IMG/VR virus record: IMGVR_UViG_3300020109_000029
Location: 1-51,875 of that record
Source: a virus
Length of the DNA: 51,875 nucleotides
Strand: one strand, 5' to 3'
Position numbers and translations under genes: made by a program. The notes under the pieces were generated by a model, which was not told the origin of the DNA, searched no databases, and saw only the letters and a program-made list of their open reading frames with translations. Positions 37,865-45,387 of this stretch are shown in pieces (position 1 is the first letter of the stretch; every line of letters begins with the position of its first letter).

Positions 37865-38905
37865 ATCGTCCTCGTCTTTCGTATTGTTGGTGGAGGGTTG
37901 TGGCCGCCCGCTGCCCGAAAGGGCCTCGATGAGAGCCGTCTTGACGCGCTCTAGCCACGACGCACGTTCGCGCCGGTCCAGAGCCTGGGCGAGGTGTTCC
38001 AGCGCCCAATCGACCCCGCGCTCAGCATCCTCGGTGAGGGTGCTGTTCACGACGCCGATCTCTTCGCCCGCCGAGTTGACCATCATGCCGACGCCCTGTT
38101 CCGGGGTGGCCGCGCCGTCTTCGTCCAGAAGGATGGCGTCGTGGTCGAACTCGATGTCGCGAGCGGTGAACTTGTAGGGGACATCGCCATTGGCGGCGTC
38201 CAGCATGGCCAGCAGGCCGGTGGAGGTGTGGACCGGATCGCCCTTGTCGATCGCGTTCAGGACACGCTTGCCGCCCTGGCACTGGTTGGCGCGCTCCACG
38301 TCGATGACCTTGTCCAGAAGGACGCGGCCCTTCTCCTGGCGGACGTTCTCGTTCCAGGCGCCGATCCAGCCCTGGTTCAGGCCCTCGGGATCACGGGCGG
38401 ACAGGAACTTGCCGTTGACCGACGGATGGCCCAGCGGGGCCGGGGTGCGCTCCAGCGACTTGAACGACTTCGCGATCTCGGCCGCCGGATACAGGATGTC
38501 GTTCATCACGACGTCGTCCGGCAGGGTGGCGGAGGGGACGATGATCACGTCCCGACCATTGCGCTTCTCCCGGCGGATCGCCGCCGAGTTGGCCAAGGTG
38601 CGGATGTTGACGCGGACCTGTGCTCCGGCAATGAGGGCCTTGTTGACGCGGACGGCATCATTCATGGACGCCATGTCACCGCGAGACGATGACTCGCCGG
38701 TCAAGGCGCTTAGTGCCTCGACCATCATGTCCATCATCGCATGCTGCGATTCCTCACCGGCTGCGCCTGTAGTGGGGGCCGTGCCGTTCATATGTTTCTT
38801 GTGAAGAGCAATCGCGTCCTGCAATTTGGCTTTGGCCAGCGCGATATCTTTCGTCCGATCCTTGTTCACGACGAACGTGCGGGCGTTCACGTCATGCTGT
38901 TGCAC
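37484..38905 (-). CDS. Prohead protease fused to scaffold (DUF2213-like)
   Basis: A 473-residue protein. Residues 80-310 resemble DUF2213 proheads proteases: RDVIIVPSATLPDDVVMNDI, TPAPLGHPSVNGKFLSARDP, STGLLAMLDAANGDVPYKFT, FDHDAILLDEDGAATPEQGV. Residues 345-473 form a scaffold-like part with a coiled coil (DKVQFDALSQKVDALSESTK). The start at 38905 gives an extra N-terminal segment of low similarity. It matures the prohead; an internal start can make the scaffold alone. Confidence 0.82.
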   Translation of the reverse strand: MQQHDVNARTFVVNKDRTKDIALAKAKLQDAIALHKKHMNGTAPTTGAAGEESQHAMMDMMVEALSALTGESSSRGDMASMNDAVRVNKALIAGAQVRVNIRTLANSAAIRREKRNGRDVIIVPSATLPDDVVMNDILYPAAEIAKSFKSLERTPAPLGHPSVNGKFLSARDPEGLNQGWIGAWNENVRQEKGRVLLDKVIDVERANQCQGGKRVLNAIDKGDPVHTSTGLLAMLDAANGDVPYKFTARDIEFDHDAILLDEDGAATPEQGVGMMVNSAGEEIGVVNSTLTEDAERGVDWALEHLAQALDRRERASWLERVKTALIEALSGSGRPQPSTNNTKDEDDMDKVQFDALSQKVDALSESTKPEAIAAAIGNVVAEALKPVTDQLTALQNDQKAKDEAELTELRGKIVKANLMDEAAAGELTINAARALAKQAEPKEAAPIANSGFKLPGGDTKPSFKLPAAAKKEG

Positions 38906-38965
38906 GCGCGCCTCCTTCGGATTGTGGATGTGGTCAGGACTCGGCGGCCGGGTCGTCTTCGGGGG

Positions 38966-39553
38966 CTAAGTCAGCCAAGCCCAAGTCGCGCCCGATGAGA
39001 TCAGGCTGATAGTTGCTCTGGCCACGCCGAAGCGTTCGGCAATGGCTTCGTGCGTCATAGTGCCGAAGAGACGCCGCACCTCGCGAACGTCATCCTCTGT
39101 CAGTCGAGAGTTGGCGTGGTCCGAACCGACAATCAGCGTGCCGTGCGCCTTCTTGTCCGCCTCGTTCTCAGCGTGCGTCTTCCATGACAGGTGAGCCGGA
39201 GCGACGCATCCCTCATGACCGCGCCCGCAGGAGTGAGCGGCTTCGTGACCGGACGTCGGCGGTGCGCCGTGCGCGAACTCACAGATGATCCGATAGGCTC
39301 GACGAGACCGGTGCGCTGGGTGACCGCCGTTGGCGTAGCCGTTCTTGTCGCGGGCAAAGGGCCAGATCAGGCAGTCGCTGCCGTCGTGCTTCAGAGCGAC
39401 TTCGTCGATCCATTCTTTGACGGCGCCGTTGCGTGTTCCACCCGCCAGTTCGTCACCGTGTCGGCGCCAGCGCCGATAGTGGGATTCACACCAGCCACGC
39501 GCCAAGTGCGGCTTGCCGCAGCCGTCGATTTTGCATACCGCAGGGGTAGCCAT
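38966..39553 (-). CDS. HNH homing endonuclease, paralogue of the 35331 gene
   Basis: A 195-residue protein: zinc knuckle (CKIDGCGKPHLARGWCESHY), core with DCLIWPFARDKNGYANGGHP and HSCGRGHEGCVAPAHLSWKT, and a C-terminal helix-turn-helix (MTHEAIAERFGVARATISLI). ATG 39553 is preferred over ATG 39565 as GAGG precedes it. It sits between portal and protease genes in the direction of the late operon. The shared HSCGRGHEGC block links it to the plus-strand copy. Confidence 0.85.
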   Translation of the reverse strand: MATPAVCKIDGCGKPHLARGWCESHYRRWRRHGDELAGGTRNGAVKEWIDEVALKHDGSDCLIWPFARDKNGYANGGHPAHRSRRAYRIICEFAHGAPPTSGHEAAHSCGRGHEGCVAPAHLSWKTHAENEADKKAHGTLIVGSDHANSRLTEDDVREVRRLFGTMTHEAIAERFGVARATISLISSGATWAWLT

Positions 39554-39624
39554 GGCGAACCTCATCCGTTCGTTGTGGTTAGGCTCGGCGGGGCGCTTCC
39601 AACACCTCGTCGAGCCGATATACC

Positions 39625-41025
39625 TTAGCTTCTTTCGCGCTTCCCCCCAAGCACATCAGCGTCATCGTCAGGCGACCCGAGCGCGTCTCGCTCCTCATCT
39701 TCCGAGACCTCATCCCCGAACTTATCGGCGTCGCTGAGCGGCTCGCGCCCGACTTCCGAGCGCATCTCATCGCCAGTGAAGACCAACTCATTGGAGGCGC
39801 GCATCTTGTCGTTGACGGCAGCCATTCGTTCGACCCGCTCAAGCATTTCATTCGGGGAGGGGTCGAGCAGGCTCTTCCAGTCCAAGAACCAGTCCTTCGC
39901 CGGCAGGATGCCGAAGCGCTCCAGGCGGTTTACGAAGCCCATGATCGACGGGATCGCCTGATTGGTCCGCCGGGCCATGTTGACCTTGGCCCATTCCTCG
40001 CTGTCCTCGGTCGAGGCGCGTTCGCCGGTCTGGGAACCGATCAGCACCTTCATCGGGATCGAGAACGATGCCGCGAACGATTGCGCGGCCACCGCGAAGA
40101 AGTGCTCAGGGGAGGGCAGGGTGACCTGCATCGGGGTCGCCTTGATGCCCTGCAGAAGCAGCGACTTGTCGAAGCCGGCGTTGAAGCCCTCGACCTGCTC
40201 GTCGATCTTGTCCACGACCTCCGTGACTGGCACGCCCATGGTGGCGGCCATGTTCTCGACCTTGGCGTCCTTGTCGATCTCCAGAGACAGGCCGGACTTA
40301 GCGTTTTTCCAGAAGCCCTCGCCGCCGCCGCCCCGGATCTTCTCCATGTCAAGAAGGGCGTTGTATCCGGGCTCCAGGGCCGACCGACCGTTCAGCGTCC
40401 CGTCCCGCGACCAGATGACGACCCTATCGGGGTGGATCTCGAACTGGCGCGGCTGCTTTTGCTGACCGACGGCGCTCTCACTGAACTGGAACATCAGCGG
40501 CTGGCCGTAGGTCTTGGACCGTTCGTCCGTGTCCCACTGGCTGACAGTCAGTTGGCCCTCCCATGCCGGGATGACCTCGACCAGGCCCTCCAGGCCGCCG
40601 GGCACACGCTCCACAGGCTCCTTGAACTGCCGGCTGTCAGCCAAGCGCAGGATCAGCCCCGAATAGGCGCCGACCAGACCGCGGCGGTCGCACTCGGCCA
40701 GATGCTGCCAGACGCGAAGATCACCGAAGCGCTGGCGGATGTCCGCCTCGACCATCGTCTCCCCTTGGTCGCCGCTTTCGGTGCCGTCCCGCTGGTACTC
40801 CTGCAGGAAGGGGTTGTCTTCCCAGGTCTTGCCGATGGTTTTGTCCACCGCCGCCCGAGCCAGAGGATTGCGGCAGTAGGCGTCGAACGCCAGGGGAAAC
40901 GTGACCTGATCGGGATAGCCGAAGTCGGCAGCATGGTTGTGCTTCTGGGCCCCGAAGAAGTAGCCGGGGAACATGGCCTGCAGCGAGCGGCTCGCGACGT
41001 TGGCCAGAAGGTGACGCGCGCTCAT
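39625..41025 (-). CDS. Portal protein (DUF1073 type)
   Basis: A 466-residue protein: FPLAFDAYCRNPLARAAVDK, GLVGAYSGLILRLADS, HPDRVVIWSRDGTLNGRSAL, FNAGFDKSLLLQGIKATPMQ, SFSIPMKVLIGSQTGERAST and DWKSLLDPSPNEMLERVERM are typical of DUF1073 portals. Twelve copies form the packaging vertex. The start overlaps the large-terminase stop (TGATG). The last 50 residues are acidic. Confidence 0.88.
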   Translation of the reverse strand: MSARHLLANVASRSLQAMFPGYFFGAQKHNHAADFGYPDQVTFPLAFDAYCRNPLARAAVDKTIGKTWEDNPFLQEYQRDGTESGDQGETMVEADIRQRFGDLRVWQHLAECDRRGLVGAYSGLILRLADSRQFKEPVERVPGGLEGLVEVIPAWEGQLTVSQWDTDERSKTYGQPLMFQFSESAVGQQKQPRQFEIHPDRVVIWSRDGTLNGRSALEPGYNALLDMEKIRGGGGEGFWKNAKSGLSLEIDKDAKVENMAATMGVPVTEVVDKIDEQVEGFNAGFDKSLLLQGIKATPMQVTLPSPEHFFAVAAQSFAASFSIPMKVLIGSQTGERASTEDSEEWAKVNMARRTNQAIPSIMGFVNRLERFGILPAKDWFLDWKSLLDPSPNEMLERVERMAAVNDKMRASNELVFTGDEMRSEVGREPLSDADKFGDEVSEDEERDALGSPDDDADVLGGKRERS

Positions 41026-42335
41026 CAGCGGTGGCGCTTCGAAAGGAACATGGCGACGGTCGATTGCTCGCCCAGCATCAGTTCAGTCAGAGCCCAGACC
41101 AAGGCATCGGCGCGGTCAGGCGATCCTTCGCCGACGAAGCCAGCGGCAGTGAAGTTGCACATCTGGTCCTCCAAGTCGGGGAAGTCGCCGACATGCGAAA
41201 CGAGGCCTTGCTCGTAGAGAGCGGACACAGGCTCGGCCCGGACCACCTTGCCCCGGCTGGCCTTCACGTCGTGGTAGGCAACCAGCTTGTCCGCCGTCTG
41301 GACGACGAACCTAACCATGTCCCCGCCGAAGTTGGATTCGCCGACGATCCGATCGGCGTTGAACTCTTTGTAGGCCGTCACCGCCATGCGGCCCCAGCCG
41401 TCCGGTGATAGCTGGCATGTCCGATCCGCCAGGATATACGCCCGGCCATCGACGCCCTTGCCGGCGACCACGATGCCGATGTCATCCCCGCCGCCATCGC
41501 CCTTCGTGCCGGAGGGGTCCACCGCGACCACGATGCGCTGCATGGCCGGTGCGGCGTCCTCGGCGATCCGCGTGCTGTCGATGCCCGGCATCACCCGGCC
41601 ATCTGGCGCCAGACGATCTTCCAAGGTCCACAGCGCTCCGTTGACCTCTGACGCCCACTCGCCGCGCTCAAACCGCTGCCGCTTCGCCGCGGACATCCCC
41701 GCGAGGATTTCGAAGTACTTCGGCGGAAGGTTCGCCTCGTTGTCCCTCGGGTTCACCAGCATCTCGACGTAGTCGTCGGGGTCGGGAAGCGCCTCTTTCG
41801 TCCCGGGCTTCAGCTTGAGGCGGAAGAGTTGGAACGACCAGTGCAGTTTGGATGGCGGGTTGCAGTCGAAGTAGGCCTTGAGAGCGAGGCCGCTGTTCTC
41901 AGCCAGGCGGGACATCGCCACTTCGATGGAGGACCAGGGGATCTGGCTGCTCTCGTTGAAGTAGATGGTCGAGTACTCGCCGCCGAGTATCTTCTCGACC
42001 CGAGCTTTATCGTCCAAGCCGCCGAGGATCAGCTGCGACCCGTTCGGAAAGGTCGCAACCAGGTCAGTCTCGTTTAGGTCCAGCGGCACGTCCGGAAAGC
42101 AGAGCCGCATCACCTTCGGAAAGGTGTCCTTCCAGATCGACGCCTTCGCATGATTGAATCGGAAGCGAAACACAGCGTGCTTGCTATTCGCCGCCTTCAT
42201 CGCGCGGATGCACATCGCCCGGATAATCAGGAACGTCTTGCCAGAGCGCGACCCGCCCCGGAGCATGATGTTCGTCGCCTTGCTGGCGAGAAGCCTATTC
42301 GCCTCCCGCTGCTTCGGCGTCAACGAGAACGCCAC
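41025..42335 (-). CDS. terL: Large terminase subunit
   Basis: A 436-residue protein. ATPase: Walker A GGSRSGKT (27-34), Walker B STIYFNESS with catalytic Glu 128. Nuclease: VVAVDPSG (about 268-275) with the first Asp, GESNFGGDM, and DRADALVWAL with the last Asp. It packages DNA through the portal and cuts it. It follows the small subunit by one base. Which packaging mode is used (cos or headful) cannot be decided by reading; the permuted break hints at headful. Confidence 0.93.
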   Translation of the reverse strand: MAFSLTPKQREANRLLASKATNIMLRGGSRSGKTFLIIRAMCIRAMKAANSKHAVFRFRFNHAKASIWKDTFPKVMRLCFPDVPLDLNETDLVATFPNGSQLILGGLDDKARVEKILGGEYSTIYFNESSQIPWSSIEVAMSRLAENSGLALKAYFDCNPPSKLHWSFQLFRLKLKPGTKEALPDPDDYVEMLVNPRDNEANLPPKYFEILAGMSAAKRQRFERGEWASEVNGALWTLEDRLAPDGRVMPGIDSTRIAEDAAPAMQRIVVAVDPSGTKGDGGGDDIGIVVAGKGVDGRAYILADRTCQLSPDGWGRMAVTAYKEFNADRIVGESNFGGDMVRFVVQTADKLVAYHDVKASRGKVVRAEPVSALYEQGLVSHVGDFPDLEDQMCNFTAAGFVGEGSPDRADALVWALTELMLGEQSTVAMFLSKRHR

Positions 42336-42336
42336 C

Positions 42337-42774
42337 CTAAAGCTCGGCGTCGTCCGGCGAGATGTTGATGCTGATGCCGCCGCCGAGGTTCAGGTCAACC
42401 TTGTCGCCGTACCGCTTCGGGTCCCACTTCGCGAGAAGCTTCAGCCGGGTCTCGATCCGGAGCTTGGCGCGCTGGACAAACTCGGTGTTGCAGACCTCGT
42501 GTTCGTCTCCAACAACTCGCACGTCGCCCGATTTGTCGTCGGCGATGTCAAGGCACTCAGCCGCCAGGGCGTCAAAACCTTCCTCGCGCGCGCGGGCGAT
42601 GCTGGCGGAAAAGTCGGAACGGGCCTCTCGCCAATCCCCCACGGTTCTAACCGCGGGCATTCTTTCGTCACGGCAAATCGAGGCCATCGGCTCACCCTTG
42701 GCCAGCCGCTCGCAAATCTCCTTGGCGATAGCTTCGGTGAACTTGCTGGGCCGGCCTATAGGCTTCTTCGCCAT
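42337..42774 (-). CDS. terS: Small terminase subunit
   Basis: A 145-residue protein with MAKKPIGRPSKFTEAIAKEI, a helix-turn-helix (MASICRDERMPAVRTVGDWR), AREEGFDALAAECLDIADDK and RIETRLKLLAKWDPKRYGDK. The last motif is typical of this terminase family. It selects the packaging site. ATG 42774 is chosen; the frame extends upstream without a good start. Confidence 0.9.
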   Translation of the reverse strand: MAKKPIGRPSKFTEAIAKEICERLAKGEPMASICRDERMPAVRTVGDWREARSDFSASIARAREEGFDALAAECLDIADDKSGDVRVVGDEHEVCNTEFVQRAKLRIETRLKLLAKWDPKRYGDKVDLNLGGGISINISPDDAEL

Positions 42775-42932
42775 GCTGGCCTCCAATCTCCGCCGGTTCT
42801 TGGCCGCCTTAGCCGCAAGCAATGAGAACCCGAGCCAGCACGGCTTTACCCTATGCGGGAGGCGGTCCTTCGCACCCCGTGAACTCGGCAAGGGAGTGTT
42901 GAGAGAGCCGGTCGGGTGTAGGTATCCGCGCC

Positions 42933-43205
42933 TCAGCGCCGCTCTAGTTCAAGCTGTCGCTGTGGATCGATGTTGTCGGCGGGGCGCGGAATGGGGTCAT
43001 GCGGGTCGGACGCTACTCCGACGAGGGTGCGGGTCGGTTCCCATTTACCGGCGCTCGCCGATCTGCGCCGATCCTCTTCCTGACGGGCAGTCAAGGGCCG
43101 CCTGGCCGCCGCATGATAGGCTTCACAGTGGCCGGGCTTGATACCGGCTAAACCACAGAGCAAGGCACAGTTAGCGCAAGGCTCTAGGTCTGTGGTCGGG
43201 GCCAA
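42933..43205 (-). CDS. Small Cys-containing protein upstream of terminase
   Basis: A 90-residue protein with clustered cysteines (CANCALLCGLAGIKPGHCEA), a His, then a charged Pro-rich remainder. It could bind zinc through its N terminus. It lies alone between non-coding stretches, after a conspicuous inverted repeat. Might be an HNH-related or packaging helper, but no family recognised. Confidence 0.5.
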   Translation of the reverse strand: MAPTTDLEPCANCALLCGLAGIKPGHCEAYHAAARRPLTARQEEDRRRSASAGKWEPTRTLVGVASDPHDPIPRPADNIDPQRQLELERR

Positions 43206-43409
43206 TCTAGCGCCGGGTCGCTATCCCGACTGATCCACCAAAAGGCCCGCGCGCTTCCTTCAGCGCCGCACTGTGAACTCGCGTGGCCCGAAGGCCGAAA
43301 CTCTCTGCTGCTCCCGCCTCTAGCCCCCTGGCGCACCGCAGGACATAGGGTGGTTTCGGTGACGCGCTATGCGTCAGCATAGCGAATGTCCCCTACTTCG
43401 GATTAATCG
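43206..43409 (-). promoter_or_regulatory. Intergenic region with overlapping inverted repeats, candidate late promoter or packaging site
   Basis: This 204-base gap separates replication genes from the packaging/head operon. It holds an eight-base perfect inverted repeat CGCTATGC-GTCA-GCATAGCG (43365-43384) and an overlapping shorter one, GACGC-GCTAT-GCGTC (43361-43375), which cannot form at the same time. On the minus strand a TTGACG-like -35 lies at the end of the upstream gene, with a weak -10 about 17 bases on. Role not certain. Confidence 0.45.
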
Positions 43410-43967
43410 TCAAGCCGCTTGCTTGCGCGGACGTTCGATTTCTCCCTTCACGAACAAGAGGGCTTCACAGGCGGCGCGGACGCGAGCACCCTGGGCTTGG
43501 TCGTTCACCTCGCCGGTGATGGCGCGGACCTGCTCACGCCAGCGGGTGAGTAGGGCCGCATCGGGGCGCAAGAGCGCGTGCAACAGACTCCATTCCCACG
43601 GCCTCAGGCCAGCACGAACCACCTGGAGGGCGCGGCTGGCGTCGATCATGGCCTGGCTTACGTTCTGCCCCGGCGCACCTTCGCCTGTGGCGCGGATGAA
43701 GTCCGGGGTCCGCTCGACCGAGTTCTCGCCAGCGGCCGTCCTCATCAGATCCTCCAGCCAATCCACCGCGCCTTGTTCCCGCTGGTGGTTGTGGCGGAGG
43801 AGAAGCTGGAAGCAACTGGGGCGCCAGCGAGCGGTGATCGTTTCGTCCCTGGGGTCTATGTTGACCGCGATCCCGCGCGACTCCAACTCCCGACGTTCAG
43901 CGCGGCGGGCGGCGATCTTCGACTGCTCGGCCGGGTCATGGGGCTTCTGCCGCTTCTTGCGGGCCAT
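43410..43967 (-). CDS. Unknown protein between replication and packaging blocks
   Basis: A 185-residue protein. The first 30 residues are very basic (MARKKRQKPHDPAEQSKIAA). Further on are RPSCFQLLLRHNHQREQGAV, then helices (AMIDASRALQVVRAGLRPWE, WSLLHALLRPDAALLTRWRE). The basic N terminus suggests DNA binding; it could be a late regulator since the late operon follows directly, but no known family is recognised. Confidence 0.55.
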   Translation of the reverse strand: MARKKRQKPHDPAEQSKIAARRAERRELESRGIAVNIDPRDETITARWRPSCFQLLLRHNHQREQGAVDWLEDLMRTAAGENSVERTPDFIRATGEGAPGQNVSQAMIDASRALQVVRAGLRPWEWSLLHALLRPDAALLTRWREQVRAITGEVNDQAQGARVRAACEALLFVKGEIERPRKQAA

Positions 43968-44389
43968 CAGATTTCTCCAGGGGTGTAGGTGTCGACACCA
44001 TCGCCGCAGGTAACGACAAGCTGACAGGCGATTTCGCAGGCCTCGTCGGCAGTCTTTCCGGCGGCCATAGCGCCTCGCGCTATCTCAGCGCCGGAGCCGA
44101 TAGCGCAGGGGGCTGTTAACATCGTCGCCTCGCCAGAATGCAGCCAAAGGGCGTGACCGCCGACCAATGCGAAAGCATCCCCCTTGAATGGCAGGTCGCC
44201 GCGCTGCCCCTCGGCGAGGCGCTCAAGCGTCTTTTCGATCGTTTGGTCCGAAGCCGACTCTCCGCAGTGCGCGATGGCTCCCGCGGCCCGTGAGAGGATT
44301 TTGCATTCGGGCGCGAGAAGCACGTCACCGCCGCTCGTGACGCGCCGATCCGCTGCCAAGGTCTTTCCGTCGTAGGCGATTACGGTCAT
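43967..44389 (-). CDS. Proteasome-like Ntn hydrolase (HslV-like fold)
   Basis: A 140-residue protein starting M-TVIAYDGKTLAADRRVT. After Met removal Thr2 would be the N-terminal nucleophile, as in HslV and proteasome beta subunits. KILSRAAGAIAHCGE, DAFALVGGHALWLHSGEATM, CAIGSGAEIARGAMAAGKTA and DEACEIACQLVVTCGDGVD follow the HslV order (AIGSG, helix, helix, final strand). ATG 44389 has the initiator overlap. Phage copies exist, but substrates are unknown. Confidence 0.78.
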   Translation of the reverse strand: MTVIAYDGKTLAADRRVTSGGDVLLAPECKILSRAAGAIAHCGESASDQTIEKTLERLAEGQRGDLPFKGDAFALVGGHALWLHSGEATMLTAPCAIGSGAEIARGAMAAGKTADEACEIACQLVVTCGDGVDTYTPGEI

Positions 44390-45387
44390 GCAGCTTTGTC
44401 CTGAGTGGGGGCGGGGAGGGTGTCGGCTGGGGCGATGCTGAACCGCCACCGTTCGGAGAGGGCGGCGAGGTCTGACCTTAGCCGGGCGCCGGCGAAGTCG
44501 TTGGCCGGGATCAGGGCTCGGTTCGGGCCATCCCATCGACAGGGGTCTAGGTAGGTTCGGGCGTAGGGCTCGCCGTGGGAAGTGACGACGGCCTCCCTGA
44601 GTTCGGCGGGCCCGGCGAAGATCGGGGCGTCGCTTGGGACGGAGCCGGCTTGGGCGTCAGGCTTCGGGCCGTAGAAGCCCTCCAGCAGCCGCCGCCAGGA
44701 CTTGGGCTGACAGACGAAGTCGATGTCTGCTCGCCAGCCGCGGTCGTTCTCGCCCCGGCAGTGTGGGCTACGCTCGACTGCCTCCAAGGCTTCGCGCCAC
44801 GCCGTCATCCCGCCTTCAGCTAGCCGGGCGCGGATCGCGGCCCTCCGGGTCTTGTCCACCGTTCGGGCTGCCGGGAGGCCCAGGCGCTTGGCGAGGTCAT
44901 TCCACTCGGAAACAGCATCCTCGGGTCGCGCTCTCGGCGCGGCCAAAGAGACTGACGGTTCCTCTAACGGTTCCCCTGACGGTTCAAACGTAGTGAGCCC
45001 GGAAGCTGCTTCCGGTTGGATCGACGCAGATTTCCGGTTGGATTGGCGTAGATTTCCGGTTGGCCTAGCGGAAACCTTTTCCGGTTGGCCTTCCGGCAAA
45101 TGCTTCCGGTTGGGTTCGGCGAAGGCGGTCAGCCGGATTTCGTCCGACGAGCGAGATCCGTCCCGGCGCTGGCGATGGGTGCGGGATATGACGCCCCGCG
45201 CCTCGAAAGAGGTCAGCACGGCTCGAACGGTGCGGTCAGAGCACGCCGCCTGGGCCGCGATGCTGTCTTGACCGGGCCAGCACACACCTTCGCCGTCCGC
45301 ATAGTTGGCCAGGACGAGCAGAATGGCCTTTTCGGTCGCGCTGGCGACGTCGAAGCCCAAGGCCCAGGTAATCGCTTGGACACTCAC
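44386..45387 (-). CDS. Replication initiator with winged-helix domain (lambda O-like)
   Basis: A 333-residue protein; GTG 45387 overlaps the DnaB stop (GTGA). Residues 3-85 are a winged-helix DNA-binding domain (ATEKAILLVLANYADGEGVC, QDSIAAQAACSDRTVRAVLT, FEARGVISRTHR). Residues 90-130 are encoded by DNA repeats that look like iterons. The C-terminal part has RLGLPAARTVDKTRRAAIRA, ADIDFVCQPKSWRRLLEGFY, a domain seen in phage helicase-loader or initiator proteins. It probably binds the repeats in its own gene and recruits the adjacent DnaB. Confidence 0.75.
   Translation of the reverse strand: MSVQAITWALGFDVASATEKAILLVLANYADGEGVCWPGQDSIAAQAACSDRTVRAVLTSFEARGVISRTHRQRRDGSRSSDEIRLTAFAEPNRKHLPEGQPEKVSARPTGNLRQSNRKSASIQPEAASGLTTFEPSGEPLEEPSVSLAAPRARPEDAVSEWNDLAKRLGLPAARTVDKTRRAAIRARLAEGGMTAWREALEAVERSPHCRGENDRGWRADIDFVCQPKSWRRLLEGFYGPKPDAQAGSVPSDAPIFAGPAELREAVVTSHGEPYARTYLDPCRWDGPNRALIPANDFAGARLRSDLAALSERWRFSIAPADTLPAPTQDKAA
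44955..45113. repeat. Iteron arrays inside the initiator gene, candidate replication origin
   Basis: The 10-mer TTCCGGTTGG occurs at 45010-45019, 45032-45041, 45054-45063, 45079-45088 and 45104-45113 (steps of 22, 22, 25 and 25). A second set, ACGGTTC, occurs at 44955-44961, 44967-44973 and 44979-44985 (steps of 12). The 10-mers fall in all three frames of the gene, giving PNRK, QPEK, PTGN, SNRK and QPEA, so the conservation is at DNA level. Lambda and its relatives place the origin inside O in the same way. Confidence 0.75.

Noticed and set aside
40081-41217. Plus-strand frame of 378 codons over portal and terminase
   Set aside because: It is antisense to two clear proteins and its composition is that of a reverse-complement shadow.
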